A DNA stretch of 64,000 nt from the NCBI RefSeq assembly GCF_003473485.1, contig NC_053044.1, forward strand, positions 9,932,501 to 9,996,500, written 5' to 3'. The notes under the pieces were generated by a model. The model searched no databases. It was not told where the DNA came from and saw only the letters and a list, made by a program, of their open reading frames with translations. The DNA is from Medicago truncatula (taxonomy: Eukaryota > Streptophyta > Magnoliopsida > Fabales > Fabaceae). This document shows positions 48,004-58,421 of the stretch, piece after piece. Position 1 is the first letter of the stretch, and each line of letters begins with the position of its first letter. A program made the position numbers and the translations under genes.

Positions 48004-48654
48004 TAGTAATTTTTAAAGTCACCAGTCAAGATCAACCTTGAGATACCAGTGTAACTGATCAACTAAGTTTCGACTTTATAGACCATAATATGGTAATAAT
48101 GCATTTGGTCAAAACATCAAATCAAAATAGCATAACTAACTTTTGTTGAATTTCAAACAATCATGTAATTTTAACGTAATGTCGAATTGATTTAATCTTG
48201 GTCAATTGTGAAAGATTATGTATAGGTTGTACTGATTCTGCAATTGTTGTTTTGAATTACAAGTAATAAATATGCCGAAATCTAGCTTGATTCTTAAAAC
48301 GGAACCCGTTGCTTGCATAAATGATCTCGTTGGGGTTATAATCGTCACTTCATGGTGTTTCTCAGCAAATTTTGAAGTGAGAAAAGCAATTTTCTACGAA
48401 TTTTAGTTAAGGATTACACAATATGTATAAAGTCTACAAAAAAATAAATATTGCAACCGAAACATAAATATTCCATCCCTAAATACAATAATCATGTTTA
48501 TCCTGCTACTATGGCTTTGGAAGAAACTTCTTGTGATGGTTTAATCATCAATTTGAGACAAGTGTGATCACTGAGAAATCAATAAAAATATTTATTTTTT
48601 ACTGTCTTGAGGTTATACTAGAATAGTAAATTTTCAATCGTGTAGCATTTTTTA
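48004..48654. other. Spacer containing an orientation switch
   Basis: The first 150 bp match the type B 3' spacer in direct orientation (compare 9335-9520). From about 48360 the sequence matches the type A upstream spacer in reverse complement (compare 6720-6990). The inversion breakpoint therefore lies near 48150-48360. No gene. Confidence 0.5.
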
Positions 48655-48688
48655 CTAGGGTTCGTTACTATAAAAAAAAAAGGAGAAT
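48655..48688 (+). promoter_or_regulatory. Conserved upstream block of type A F-box genes
   Basis: CTAGGGTTCGTTACTATAAA followed by an A-run and AGGAGAAT, ending about 18 bp before the ATG. The same block, with T/C and TATAAAAG/TTTAAAG variants, lies at the same place upstream of all five type A copies (complement near 6470-6500, 16040-16070, 25230-25260 and 34240-34270). It could be a TATA-containing core promoter with a very short leader, or a conserved 5' untranslated motif; the AGGGTTT part resembles a telo-box. Confidence 0.45.
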
Positions 48689-48706
48689 CAGCAACGCACA
48701 ACAACT

Positions 48707-49816
48707 ATGGCATCGACTGACTGGTGTGATTGTGAACTCCCGACTGAGCTTCTAAATCTGATATCGCAACGAATCGACGATGAACTCGATCTCATTCGTT
48801 TTCGATCTGTATGTTCAACGTGGCGGCGCTCTTCCAATTCAAATCATCATCCCAATTCTGCCCTAAAGCTTCCGCAACTCTCGTATAATCTCTCTGATAC
48901 CATAAACAACATCAACACTTCTCCGTTTTGCTGCCTCTTCAAACGCACTATCTACCTCATCAAACCACTACGACACCATAAGCAACATCGTCCTTGGTTG
49001 ATTAGAGTTACCCAAAACTCACATGGCAAAAAACTCTTCCACCTACTCTTCAAATCATTCTACTATTCCCATTGTTTTCCTCGTGTGCTTGACTTCAACA
49101 AACTCTCCGTCCTCAATTTAGGAACAGATTTTATCATCGACCATGGAGATTTTAATCTTTGTAACTACTTCTTCTACAATAACAAGAAGCGTGAAAAGTT
49201 CCTTGCTATCACATGCAATGGAGAAAAACCTATGGTTCTTGGCATTTCGGAATATTTCCCCCATCCGATGCTGTTCTGTTACCTCAACAACTATTGGAAA
49301 CCCATTTCTGACATGTCAACAAAGTATGTAGATATCTGTGTGTTTAAAGGTCAATTTTACTTGGTCGACAATACTGGTCGGACAGTTGCAATTGAATCAG
49401 ACTCGAGTGTCCAGTTAGTGGATAATCCTTTTATTCCTGGAGATAGAAAATTACTGGTGGAGAGTGAGGGCGAGTTGTTGTTAGTTAATATTTATGAGAA
49501 TCTTAAGACTTTTGATGTGTTTAGTCTTGACAAGAATAATAAAACATGGGTGAAGTTGATGAGTTTAGGGGATAGGGTTTTGTTCTTTGTGAATAAATGT
49601 TCATTTTCTGCTTCAGCCTTGGATATGTGTGTTGTCAAAGGGAATTCCGTTGTCTTTATTGATGATACCTTCAATATATATGGGAACTGTGTTTATCTCT
49701 TAGATGGAAGTCAGCAATCGTCTGCGTCTGATTATCGCAAATGTTTTAAGCATGTGCCTGATGGTTTGGAATATCTCAGCTTGTTCTCGGCACCTGAATG
49801 GATAGTCAAAAGTTAA
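48707..49816 (+). CDS. F-box/DUF295 protein, type A (MASTDWC), 369 aa, inverted copy
   Basis: Intact single-exon gene and the only plus-strand member. The N-terminus MASTDWCDCELPTELLNLIS has two extra residues relative to the other copies. F-box at 5-47 (LIRFRSVCSTWRRSS). DUF295 features are MSTKYVDICVFKGQFYLVDN, TGRTVAIES, LLVESEGELLLVNIY, SFSASALDMCV and FSAPEWIVKS. The first half is closest to the pseudogene at 33143-34219 (HHPNSALKLPQLS, FKSFYYSH, FYNNKKREK). The last quarter (DMCV.KGN, DYRKCFKHVPDGLEYLSLF) is closest to the pseudogene at 24114-25202. This mosaic suggests conversion or unequal exchange. Confidence 0.88.
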   Translation: MASTDWCDCELPTELLNLISQRIDDELDLIRFRSVCSTWRRSSNSNHHPNSALKLPQLSYNLSDTINNINTSPFCCLFKRTIYLIKPLRHHKQHRPWLIRVTQNSHGKKLFHLLFKSFYYSHCFPRVLDFNKLSVLNLGTDFIIDHGDFNLCNYFFYNNKKREKFLAITCNGEKPMVLGISEYFPHPMLFCYLNNYWKPISDMSTKYVDICVFKGQFYLVDNTGRTVAIESDSSVQLVDNPFIPGDRKLLVESEGELLLVNIYENLKTFDVFSLDKNNKTWVKLMSLGDRVLFFVNKCSFSASALDMCVVKGNSVVFIDDTFNIYGNCVYLLDGSQQSSASDYRKCFKHVPDGLEYLSLFSAPEWIVKS

Positions 49817-50941
49817 TTGAAATCGTAAATGAGTATGTTATCTTGCATTGAAAGGTTTCTTATTGTGCTTGTGACTAATGCATGCAGTGCAAATTAGGGA
49901 CGGCTGCCCCCGTTAAAATTTGTTTTCTAGTATTAGAGATAGAATAATTTTATTCCCCTATTTAAAATTAAGTATTTCCCTAGGTGTCTAAATCTCACAT
50001 CGAATATTTGGTGCAGTATTTTAGTGACTTACTCCTTTCCTCTTAATATAATTTCTAATTGATTGTTCTCACACATTATTTAATTTACTTTATCACTATA
50101 TGTTTGATAAATTTTAACTTGTTAATGCAAGTGTTTCTTGTCATCCTTGGTTCTTTCAGCTATCAAGTCTTGATTGTGCGTACATATCTGATGACAGTGA
50201 TTTGGGATAGCTTTATCTCATGTATTAGGACGAGTAAAGAGCCTGCATATGTGTTTTTAATGTTACTGCATAAATTAAAACGTATAATATGCTTCTGAGT
50301 CTAATCAGAATCAAAGTCAAAATCTTAAACTTTACATCATACCCTTTACTAGGACTATTTCTGGGTTCTACCTCTACAGTTCGACATATTTTCAAAGCAC
50401 AAAACTGAATGTTTTATATTGATGTGGTCTCCTTTGTACCTGTCATAGTTTCCTTAATGTTGAAATATCGAGGCAGTATTATGCTTTCCATCATTTCATT
50501 CCCTTCCTAAATTCTCAAATTTTCAGTTCTCTTGTCATTTTAACTTTTTCTCTATTGCTTCAAGTTTTTATTTTTGGGAGAATTTACTTGTTTTTATTTT
50601 TCTGTGTTTGTTTTGGATTATGATATGTGCATGTCATGCAGTTTTGCCAGTTTGTGCTACTTGAGAATTCAAAGGTTTAGATTTTCTTTTGTTGTGGAAA
50701 TGCATTTGGAAAACTTGGTAAAAATCTGTTGATATGATTTTGTTTTTGGGTATGATATGATATGATGCTTGTATTTTGTTTTTGGGTACAATATGCAATA
50801 TGATTCTGTTGATATAATTTTGTTTCTGGGTACAATATGATGGCGAGTTGGGGGTGCATGCAAGCACTCTGGCGATTAAGTCAGTAAGAAAAAAAAGAGT
50901 GAGATGTTTTAGGATAGAGAATGTTGACCTTGAGTCATAAT
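49817..50941. repeat. Inverted copy of the type A 3' flank
   Basis: Matches 23200-24113 in reverse complement (the GTGTTTCTTGTCATCCTTGG phrase). From about 50870 it also matches the GACTTAATCGAC.. / TTTAGGATAGAGAATG flank near 14560-14640 in reverse. At 50727-50842 a GTTGATAT(G/A)ATTTTGTTT unit with TGGGTA(C)AATATGAT is repeated two to three times, while the paralogous flank near 23225 has it once. No gene. Confidence 0.6.
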
Positions 50942-50993
50942 GTTTTTTTTTTTTTTTTTGAACAGCCAATATTATTACTAGCAATACAAGGCG
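50942..50993 (-). mobile_element. 52-bp LINE tail insertion with a 25-bp target duplication
   Basis: A poly(T) run of about 18 followed by GAACAGCCAATATTATTACT and AGCAATACAAGGC. It is bracketed by exact 25-bp copies of GAGAATGTTGACCTTGAGTC plus ATAAT at 50917-50941 and 50994-51018. On the minus strand this is an extremely 5'-truncated retroposed tail with poly(A). The 3' end of the larger LINE that starts at 51034 also begins TTTTTTTGAACAACCAA and contains GCAATACAAGGCGA, so both are from one family. Confidence 0.75.
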
Positions 50994-51033
50994 AGAATGT
51001 TGACCTTGAGTCATAATCTGTTGATATGCAATC

Positions 51034-51935
51034 TTTTTTTGAACAACCAAATTCTCAAGACGAGAAAATGGTGCGTAAAAAAGAAATACAACACCCCAGC
51101 GTATACGCAATACAAGGCGACCCATAACCGGACAGAAAAACACGACTGAAGCTAGACAACTCCATTAAAAACACGCACTGCCCCCACCTGCTAACACAGC
51201 GCCCAGCAGGGGCTGTTACAGACAGAAAATAGTGCCAAAAAACACCAAAACTGAACACAGAATCCTATCGAAGTAAGCACTCCCGAGGGTTCCAACACCA
51301 CTCATAAGACAAGCACGTCGCTATTTTTAGCTTACTCATACTCCAATACCAAGCTAGGACCTTGATATTCTCCACCAATTCCTCCATCTCAACCACACCA
51401 TTATTAAAAATCACCTCATTCTTTTTCTTCCAAATAACCCAAATAGAATCAAGCCAAATTAAGAAAAATACCCGTCTCATTTTCAAAGAAGGAGCCTCAT
51501 AATACCACCATTCAAAATGTGAAAAAAGATTATGTGGTATTACGAAATGAAAATGTAGCACAGACATCACCCTTTGCCACACCTTCAACACCACCTCACA
51601 ATGCAAAAAAAGATGCAACGTCGTTTCCTCCACCCTTCTGCACAATACACAATTTCTCGATTCCTCCACCCTTCTGCACAATACACAATTTCTCGATTCC
51701 TCCACATTCAACACTCCTCTATACGCTAGATTCACCCTTGTCAGAATCCTATCAAGTAGCATAGTCCAAGCGATTGCCAAAACCTTAGACGGGGTTTTGC
51801 ATTTCCAAAGGTAACCAAAAACATGCGCATCACCATCGGGGATATTATCCTCAATCAAAAACTACCTCTCGAGTAGTTTATAACAAGAGTTCACTGAAAA
51901 ACCTCCCCGTTCCTCTGGTTTCCAACACCAATCAT
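51034..51935 (-). mobile_element. 5'-truncated LINE: zinc-binding domain, RNase-H-proximal end and 3' tail
   Basis: On the minus strand: VVLREGTDDWCWKPEERGGFSVNSCYKLLE near 51850-51960, then a long open frame (51265-51858) with YLWKCKTPSKVLAIAWTMLL, the zinc-knuckle NCVLCRRVEE.TLHLFLHCE and FFLIWLDSIWVIWKKKNEVI. This is the RVT zinc-binding domain of plant LINE ORF2. The 12-codon unit VEESRNCVLCRR occurs twice in tandem (36 bp). A stop separates the two parts. The downstream 51040-51260 is the untranslated tail, which ends in a T-run on the plus strand. ATGCAATC occurs just before the T-run and TTGCAATC at about 52160, a weak candidate for a target duplication. Confidence 0.72.
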
Positions 51936-52135
51936 CAGTCCCTTCCCTCAACACCACTTCGTCCAACATACCAACAAGATTTTATCTGTAAACAGTTCAA
52001 CCATCTATTATTTATCTGCCAAGGAACTATATTAGGTGACTTGACTTTCAAGTTAGTCAACTTTGAATCACTTTCAATCCAGAGATGAGTCCATCTTTTC
52101 TCAACCGCACATTCCATAGGAAAAATCACTCCCAT
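51936..52135 (-). mobile_element. LINE RNase H fragment in unexpected order
   Basis: The minus-strand frame reads MGVIFPMECAVEKRWTHLWI, ESDSKL and VKSPNIVPWQINNRWLNCL, the central part of the LINE-type RNase H domain (ESDS motif). In a normal LINE this comes after the zinc-binding domain, but here it lies before it. The region is therefore a rearrangement or two fragments joined end to end. Confidence 0.6.
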
Positions 52136-52639
52136 AAGCTCAACATAAAAGGCATTTGCAATCCTAAATTAACTGCAAAACACCCAAGGCTTTCTCCATT
52201 TTTGTTTCCTTGTATTTTACCATTTGCATGATTTACATAGCCATTAAGTAGTATAAATTTATATATTTGCAACCAATATAATTATAAAACGGCAAACGTA
52301 CTGTTTTGACTTTCTTAATCACTCAATTTGGGGGAAGCGGGTATCACTAACACGAGACAAATTAGTATAATGAGTCAAGATGACATGACCTTCTTAAACA
52401 CTCAATTTGGCCGTCTATCAATGTCCCGCATGTGAATGCTACAATGAATAATGGATAATTTTTACTGAGGTTGGTTGTGATAATGCTAATGAGTTTAACT
52501 GTGATGATTGATTGTGTTTTTTTGTTGTGAGTGTAACTTTGATGACCTGGCTTCTACGAGTAACTTTGATGACGTAGCGGGTACTATTTCATGACGCGGA
52601 CACTAATATTTTTAATACTAAAATACAATAATGTTGAAA
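52136..52639. other. Short intergenic stretch
   Basis: Nothing recognised. It includes two GATGAC-containing phrases near 52535-52600 (AGTAACTTTGATGACGTAGC and a related one) that may be a small tandem duplication. Confidence 0.4.
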
Positions 52640-54210
52640 AAGAATATGGGCTTGGCACCACCACTCGCCTCTTCAACATCTAACCAACCTAAATCATCAT
52701 CATCATAAACAACATCACTTTGACCATCACAAACACGAACTTCGTCTCCCAATAACCATTCACCACCAACATTAATTTCAGGATCATCCATGAGCAGCGG
52801 ATCAATATATTCATCACTTTCACGGTGTTCCTTCAAAGTTAGGTTGTACTTAACAAAAATCAATTTTTTCAACATCTCATGTTCAAGCCTATTTCTTTTC
52901 TTGGAGCGAATCTATTACAAATTATAATTTAATTGTTAGTTTAAAATTAATTGATAGATGATTACGAAACTCTAAATATAAAGAACTTAATATTATCAAG
53001 GACATACATGCTCAACAGTACACCAATTCCTCTCAAGCCCCGATGCGCTACAAGTCAAACTCAATATTTTAATAGTAAGTAGTTGCAGATTTTGGTGTTT
53101 TTGATCCCCCACCTCTTCCACCACTCAGCTGAAATGCAATTAGAGTATTCGCATTAACATATAAAATATATAATGTGACTAATTTTTTAACGAAATACCA
53201 ATCACCTACCAGGAGATGTATGCTTATCCTCTCTATGCCTTATTGCTTCTTCCAATCTAAAGTTACTTGAACAAGCCCTATACTTTTACAAATCTCTATG
53301 GATGTCATCCAAATTTTTAGGAGAAAAAGAAAGCTTTCTTATGCATTCATAAAGGCAATCCAACAACGGATCATCATTCTCCATTTGTGGATTGTTATAA
53401 AAGTGTTTCGGATTCAAATAATGTCCAACTACATGCAACGAATAATGTAGCTGAACACTCCACCTTCTGTCAACAATATTGGTTTGCACTTGCTTTCATT
53501 GTCACCGAAGTTTTTCTTAATTTGATTCCTTGCATCCGCCATTGCTTGATATACGAAACTCATTGCAGGTTTTTTTCATTATCAACCAGCCTGAGTACTT
53601 TTATAAGAGGCCCCATAGCTTTAAGAGCATGAACAATATCATCCCAAAATGAGACTTGAAGAACAATAGCAGTTGCCTTCCTACCCTTGGCTTCATCACT
53701 CACCTTTAAGTCCGACCACTCTTGAGAAGTGAACATGGTTCTAATTTTTTGTTTTAGGTTGTGAAACCTTTGCAATTGAAGAAAGTTTGTTGCCTTGTGA
53801 CTCCATGTCTAATCAACTCCATTTCAGCTTTCTCCCTCAACAAGTTCAAAACCAAAGAACGGTTATAGATGAAACTGACAAGACTAATTCCTTGTGCTAC
53901 AACCTTCTTTACTTTTGGAATCTTTCCAATCACTTCTAGTATTAAATGTATACAATATGCAGCACATGGAGTCCAAAAGATTTTCGGTCTCGAAGCTTGA
54001 AGAAGATTACCTATACAAAAATATTTTTGAAGACAATTAAAGAATGTAATGATACATAAAATGTTTGACATAAAGTAATTGAAGGAAGTAGAAAACCTTA
54101 TCGGCCAAAACATAAATGCTCTTGTTGTTCAGAAAGTTGATGATGCACCATGACACCATTCGTTTTACACATTAATCTTCTGAAGCTTTTTCCTTCATCG
54201 CTCATCGAAA
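52640..54210 (-). mobile_element. hAT-family transposase relic with introns
   Basis: Minus-strand order: PKIFWTPCAAYCIHLILEVI, GKIPKVKKVV and SFIYNRSLVLNLL (54000-53830, DUF659-type core); TSQEWSDLKVSDEAKGRKAT and KAMGPLIKVLRLVDNEK; RRWSVQLHYSLHVVGHYLNP; SLTCSASGLERNWCTVEHVC at about 53065-53008 (hAT dimerisation motif); then, after a probable GT-AG intron, RSKKRNRLEHEMLKKLIFVK and a C-terminal acidic WLDVEEASG. Several frames are broken and I found no terminal repeats. The N-terminal BED finger is not seen. It is an old, non-functional DNA transposon. Confidence 0.7.
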
Positions 54211-55853
54211 ACTACAACAACTCCAGCGGAGTTTTGCCTTATTCGTTCTCCTGACTCTAAAAACAACATATGAATACCTAGCACAAAACTGTGATTCTTC
54301 TATCGTTAATGAGATGGTGCACTATAATATCAACGAATAATCAAAACAGTGCATTTTTCCATATTACTTTTCAACAATCATAACTAAAAAAGTAGTGAAA
54401 ATCTTCAAACTGAACTTAGTTTGTGTTTAAAGCAAACAAGCTGGATTTGAAATTTAACATTTCACTTGTCAATTAGAACGTTACAATGGAAAAAATGCTT
54501 CTTAAACTCAGAGTCATTGAAAAATTGTTTGGAAATAAATAATTGTAATCTATAATCCTTTGTTCTCCTTAACACCATATAATTGTAATGTACTATCATA
54601 TTGGACATAATTGTATCATATTTACAACTAAAATAAGATCAGATTGACTTACATGCCTTCCTTCAACAGCCAGAAAATGCATTTTCACATAAGTACGAAA
54701 TTCTATTTATTAATTTAAAATTACCAGCAAAAATACAAAAGTTATCACTGAGATAACTACTCAGAACCAAGAATTATAGCCTAGAATGAGAAACCAAAAA
54801 GCAAAGAAGACCAACAATAATTCATAAGGAAGAATATTTAATTCCACATTCCAAAAAGATATAAGTTGAAAGGAAAACAGCTATGCAAGTATTGACACCG
54901 TTGTCTTAGTGGCGGGAGTTGTTATTAATTCAAGATTAAGCTTTAAGTCAAAAGGCATTTTAATATCATGCTGCACTTAAGTTGATATTAGATCATTAAT
55001 ATTAAAAGTAGTTTTGGTTCTCTTGAGGTTGTAAAAGATGACTCCTCCTTGTCAACTTTTTTCCCAGATATAATTTCAAGCCAAAGTTTATTTTTAGGTC
55101 TCGCAAGTATTAATTTATTCAGTCCACCAATGCAATAGTCAATCTTGTTGAAGGTTATTATATAACCAGTAAAGAGATGTTGAGAAAATTGCTTAGTTCC
55201 TCACTTCTATAATGTTGTATGTGTCAAAGTACAGTAAATCCGGAAGGTATGCAGAAGAAATACGAACAATTTCACAACATTAATTCTTATTTTCTTGAAA
55301 ATTTAAAACCAGGAACAGTAAAGGTAAGAACTACACTCTCACATGAATCAAGCTTACACGCAACAATTGTTGAAAAATCCTAAAACTCTGCTACCTTTTC
55401 TGTAAAATATAAATAAGAGAAAATATGCGGTGCCAAATAAGTTGTGAAGCGATTAATAGTAGGACCAAACCTCTACTAAATGATGAAATGAATTTGTATC
55501 ATAAAAAATATGAAAGTTAGAGAAAGAGCGCATTTCAATGTTTAATTAGTAAAATAAATTACATGCCTTCAAATCAAACAACATGATTTGTCATCAAACA
55601 ACCCCAAACTTGTATTGGTTATGAACCACATACATCATTAATTGAATGAACCTAAAAAGTCAAATTTCTTATAATTGGGAACGGAGGGAGTACAAGAATG
55701 AATTAGTTAGAAAAACTCATGGTCAAAGTATAAGATCATTTCAATATTTCTATTCATGCTGGTTTCAAGAAATACCAAAGAGAAATAACACAATAAAAAC
55801 ATTAAAGAAATATTACAATCAAATTAGAAACGTTTCAATGTAAGACAACATAC
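54211..55853. other. Intergenic region with spacer remnants and a MITE end
   Basis: No gene. Between about 54960 and 55480 it carries decayed pieces of the F-box spacer (compare 19000-19620). At about 55655-55692 CTTATAATTGGGAACGGAGG, ending GAGTA, looks like one end of a Stowaway-like MITE whose partner was not found. Confidence 0.45.
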
Positions 55854-56996
55854 TCAATTACGAAGGCTACTTTGGACGATCCACTCTGGAGGTGGCCAGA
55901 ACAAGTTCAAAATTTCAGGGCAATCAGACAAAGGTGAAAGCAGGCCTTGATCCAAGTAAAAAACACAATTCCCACACCACATGTTTTTAAAATACTGGAA
56001 GTCGCTACCATCAGTAAAGACAACGCAATTTCCTCTAGGAAGACACAAATCCGAAGCAGAAGCAGAAAACGAACAGTCATTCCCCAAGAACAAAACACTA
56101 TCCCCTAAAGTTGTTAACTTCACCCATTTCTTCTCCTTCTCATAAAGCTTAAACACATCAACCCTTATAGCATCAGGACCCGGGAACTCGAAACAAAAAC
56201 ACTCATAAATGTCCACTAGCAACAAGTCTCCCTCTCTATCAACTAAGAATTTTATGTCCCCTCCATCAATCAAAGGTTCAGCAACTAAGTGGACATTCGA
56301 GTCGTCCGGCCCAATCATAAATGTCCCGCCAATTTTGTCAACAGCATAAGGCCGCCCTTTGAAAAAGCAGATGTCTCCGAATTTAATTGACATGTCGGGG
56401 ATCACCTTCCAAGTCTTATCGCCGCATTTGAACAGTCCTGGTTGGGGGGCAAAGGTCAACTTTCCGAGAACAATAGGTGTTTTTCCATGGCCTGTGACAG
56501 CAACGACCTTTTCAGGGTACATGAAGCAAAAAGGAGAGGGTTCAAGGAAGTTGTCATCTGCGGTGAACATGCATCCCAAATGGAGGAGGGAGAATTGGTT
56601 AAAATCGAGCACATGTGGAAAATGAAAAGGGTCACGTGATAGTGGGTGATGCAGTTGGGTTTTTCCAATTGAGCTTTGGACAATTCTTATCAACCAAGGG
56701 CCTAGGGTTTGGTATTGTTGTTGTTGTTTTGGTTTGATGAGGAAGATATTGTTTTTTGAGAGGTGACAAAAGGAAGTGTTGTCTTTATTGTTGATGGAAT
56801 CAATATCGATGATATAGGTGTATGAGAATTTGAGGAGTGGGAATTTGAAGGGTAAAATGTTATGATGATTTGGGATGGAAGTGCACCAAATGGAACAAAC
56901 TGATCGAAAACGAATGAGATCGAGTTCATTGTCGAGCCTTTGTGATATGAGATTGAGAAGTTCCTTTGGGAGTTGAGACCAATCTGCCTCAGCCAT
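55854..56996 (-). CDS. F-box/DUF295 (SKIP23-like) protein, 380 aa
   Basis: Intact single-exon gene. F-box at residues 5-42 (DWSQLPKELLNLISQRL, LIRFRSVCSIW). DUF295 follows: MSIKFGDICFFKGRPYAVDK, IGGTFMIGPDD, FLVDREGDLLLVDIYE, VFKLYEKEKKWVKL, SFSASASDLCL and FWPPPEWIVQS at the C-terminus. The N-terminus MAEADWSQLP is close to the gene at 2827 (MAADWSQLP), so the two outermost intact genes resemble each other there more than they resemble the A/B arrays between them. A Q-rich tract (KPKQQQQYQ) lies near 90-98. Start in CCATGG at 56996. Confidence 0.88.
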   Translation of the reverse strand: MAEADWSQLPKELLNLISQRLDNELDLIRFRSVCSIWCTSIPNHHNILPFKFPLLKFSYTYIIDIDSINNKDNTSFCHLSKNNIFLIKPKQQQQYQTLGPWLIRIVQSSIGKTQLHHPLSRDPFHFPHVLDFNQFSLLHLGCMFTADDNFLEPSPFCFMYPEKVVAVTGHGKTPIVLGKLTFAPQPGLFKCGDKTWKVIPDMSIKFGDICFFKGRPYAVDKIGGTFMIGPDDSNVHLVAEPLIDGGDIKFLVDREGDLLLVDIYECFCFEFPGPDAIRVDVFKLYEKEKKWVKLTTLGDSVLFLGNDCSFSASASDLCLPRGNCVVFTDGSDFQYFKNMWCGNCVFYLDQGLLSPLSDCPEILNLFWPPPEWIVQSSLRN

Positions 56997-57276
56997 GGAT
57001 GGAGCTAGGTTGCTGATTTTTGTAGGATTGAGCTTTTGGTTCTTTTTATACAGTGAGCAGCTCCTTCTTTGGATATTGCAATCATGTATTACTACTGTGA
57101 CAATGAATCTATTAATATTCCAAATTACTTAACAAGGAAGTATTTTTTTTTTTTTGTCTGGTTTCTTAACAAGGAAGTTTCTTTTTTTTTTTTTTTATTT
57201 GCCATGGAAGTATCTTTTTTTTTTTTGGTTACTTAACAAGTAAGTATCTTTTTCTATTTTTGATTACTTAACAAGG
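56997..57276. other. T-rich upstream flank with three related short repeats
   Basis: TTACTTAACAAG(G/T)AAGTAT followed by a long T-run occurs about four times between 57122 and 57280, alternating with oligo(T). This looks like local tandem amplification. No gene. Confidence 0.5.
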
Positions 57277-57567
57277 ATGTATCTTCATGCGGATTTTTCT
57301 GCGTCATTTGTTGCCAAATTATGTGCGGGTATGCACATAACCACCAAAAAAAGATATACATCACCACCAAATTTGTTGCGAAATTATGTGCGGGAAACTA
57401 ATATATGTGCAGAAATGCTTGCCAATATGGGATGTGAGCTTACTCTGTCCATAGGCTTTTATTATAATAACCCCTCTCAACCGATGGTTAAGGCTCTTGC
57501 TAATGATTTTAGGGGCGTGTCTACATTGCGATTAGTCTCTTTGTATTATCTTTTTCCTTGGGCTTAG
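57277..57567 (+). mobile_element. LINE RNase H C-terminal remnant
   Basis: Plus-strand frame with NYVRETNICAEMLANMGCEL, then YYNNPSQPMVKALANDFRGV and TLRLVSL. The pattern VRE.N.CA..LAN.G followed by P......D..GV..LRLV is the C-terminal end of the RNase H-like domain in plant LINE-type ORFs. Two ATTATGTGCGGG-containing phrases (about 57316 and 57383) show a small internal duplication. It is a fragment only. Confidence 0.6.
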
Positions 57568-58346
57568 GCGCCTCATTGATTACAGAAATAAAATAAACAA
57601 GAAACAACGAGGACAGATTAAGTCATAGATAAGTAAATCAGAACAACGTTGAAAATTTAAATTGTTCTGATTATGGCATACCAGCAGAGCTGAAACCTTG
57701 CATTAAAAAAGTATTTTAATACCGGCAGATCATATGATAAAATATTAGTGGATACTCATTCCGGTCATTTTTATAAGAGAAATTTTAAGTTTGTTTGTGG
57801 TCTCTTCGCATGACTCGCAATTTAATCCCATATATATGAATACAACTGAGTGTTATTGGTCGAATATGGATTAATATGAAATCATGTTCCACTGATATTT
57901 TCTTTGTCAGGAGAGATGCGAAATTGTGACATTTTTCCTGTGCCTGTTGTATTAAGTTTTAAAATAAAACAAACTAACTAGGTTTATTTTATCCCAAACT
58001 ACAAACAAACTTCACACAAATTCATATTTTAGCTATTTTCTCTTAGCTTTGGGATGCAAAGATATCACTAGTTCATCTAAAAATACCAGTTTCCACAGCT
58101 GCAGTGGTAAAATTTGTTGTATCCCAATGGAAGTGGCAAATATGTGTTTCAACTATATTATATTCTGTGATTGAAAGTCATAGTTGAGACATACAACTCG
58201 TGCATTAAATCTTGGAGACAAATTCGTCCTAGTTTAGATTTTCAAAATGATGTTGTAGCCATTACGAATGGATATATCCAATTGTTTAGAAAGAATATTG
58301 AAAGCACAAACAAAAGTAGTGTGTGCAAATGCATGTGAAACAATAA
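57568..58346. other. Intergenic region upstream of the U1 gene
   Basis: No coding feature recognised. The last part is the distal promoter of the U1 snRNA gene. Confidence 0.5.
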
Positions 58347-58357
58347 GTCCCACATCG
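58347..58357 (+). promoter_or_regulatory. Upstream sequence element (USE) of plant snRNA genes
   Basis: GTCCCACATCG is a perfect match to the plant snRNA consensus RTCCCACATCG. It lies 33 bp upstream of the TATA box, the spacing that selects RNA polymerase II in plant snRNA genes (about 10 bp shorter in polymerase III types). Confidence 0.88.
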
Positions 58358-58390
58358 ACAATATCAGACACAGAGGTGTGGAAAGTGGGA

Positions 58391-58398
58391 TATATAAA
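58391..58398 (+). promoter_or_regulatory. TATA box of the U1 snRNA gene
   Basis: TATATAAA, starting 31 bp before the mature RNA's first base and 33 bp after the USE. Confidence 0.85.
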
Positions 58399-58421
58399 GA
58401 AAGGCTATGGCATTGGATTAC

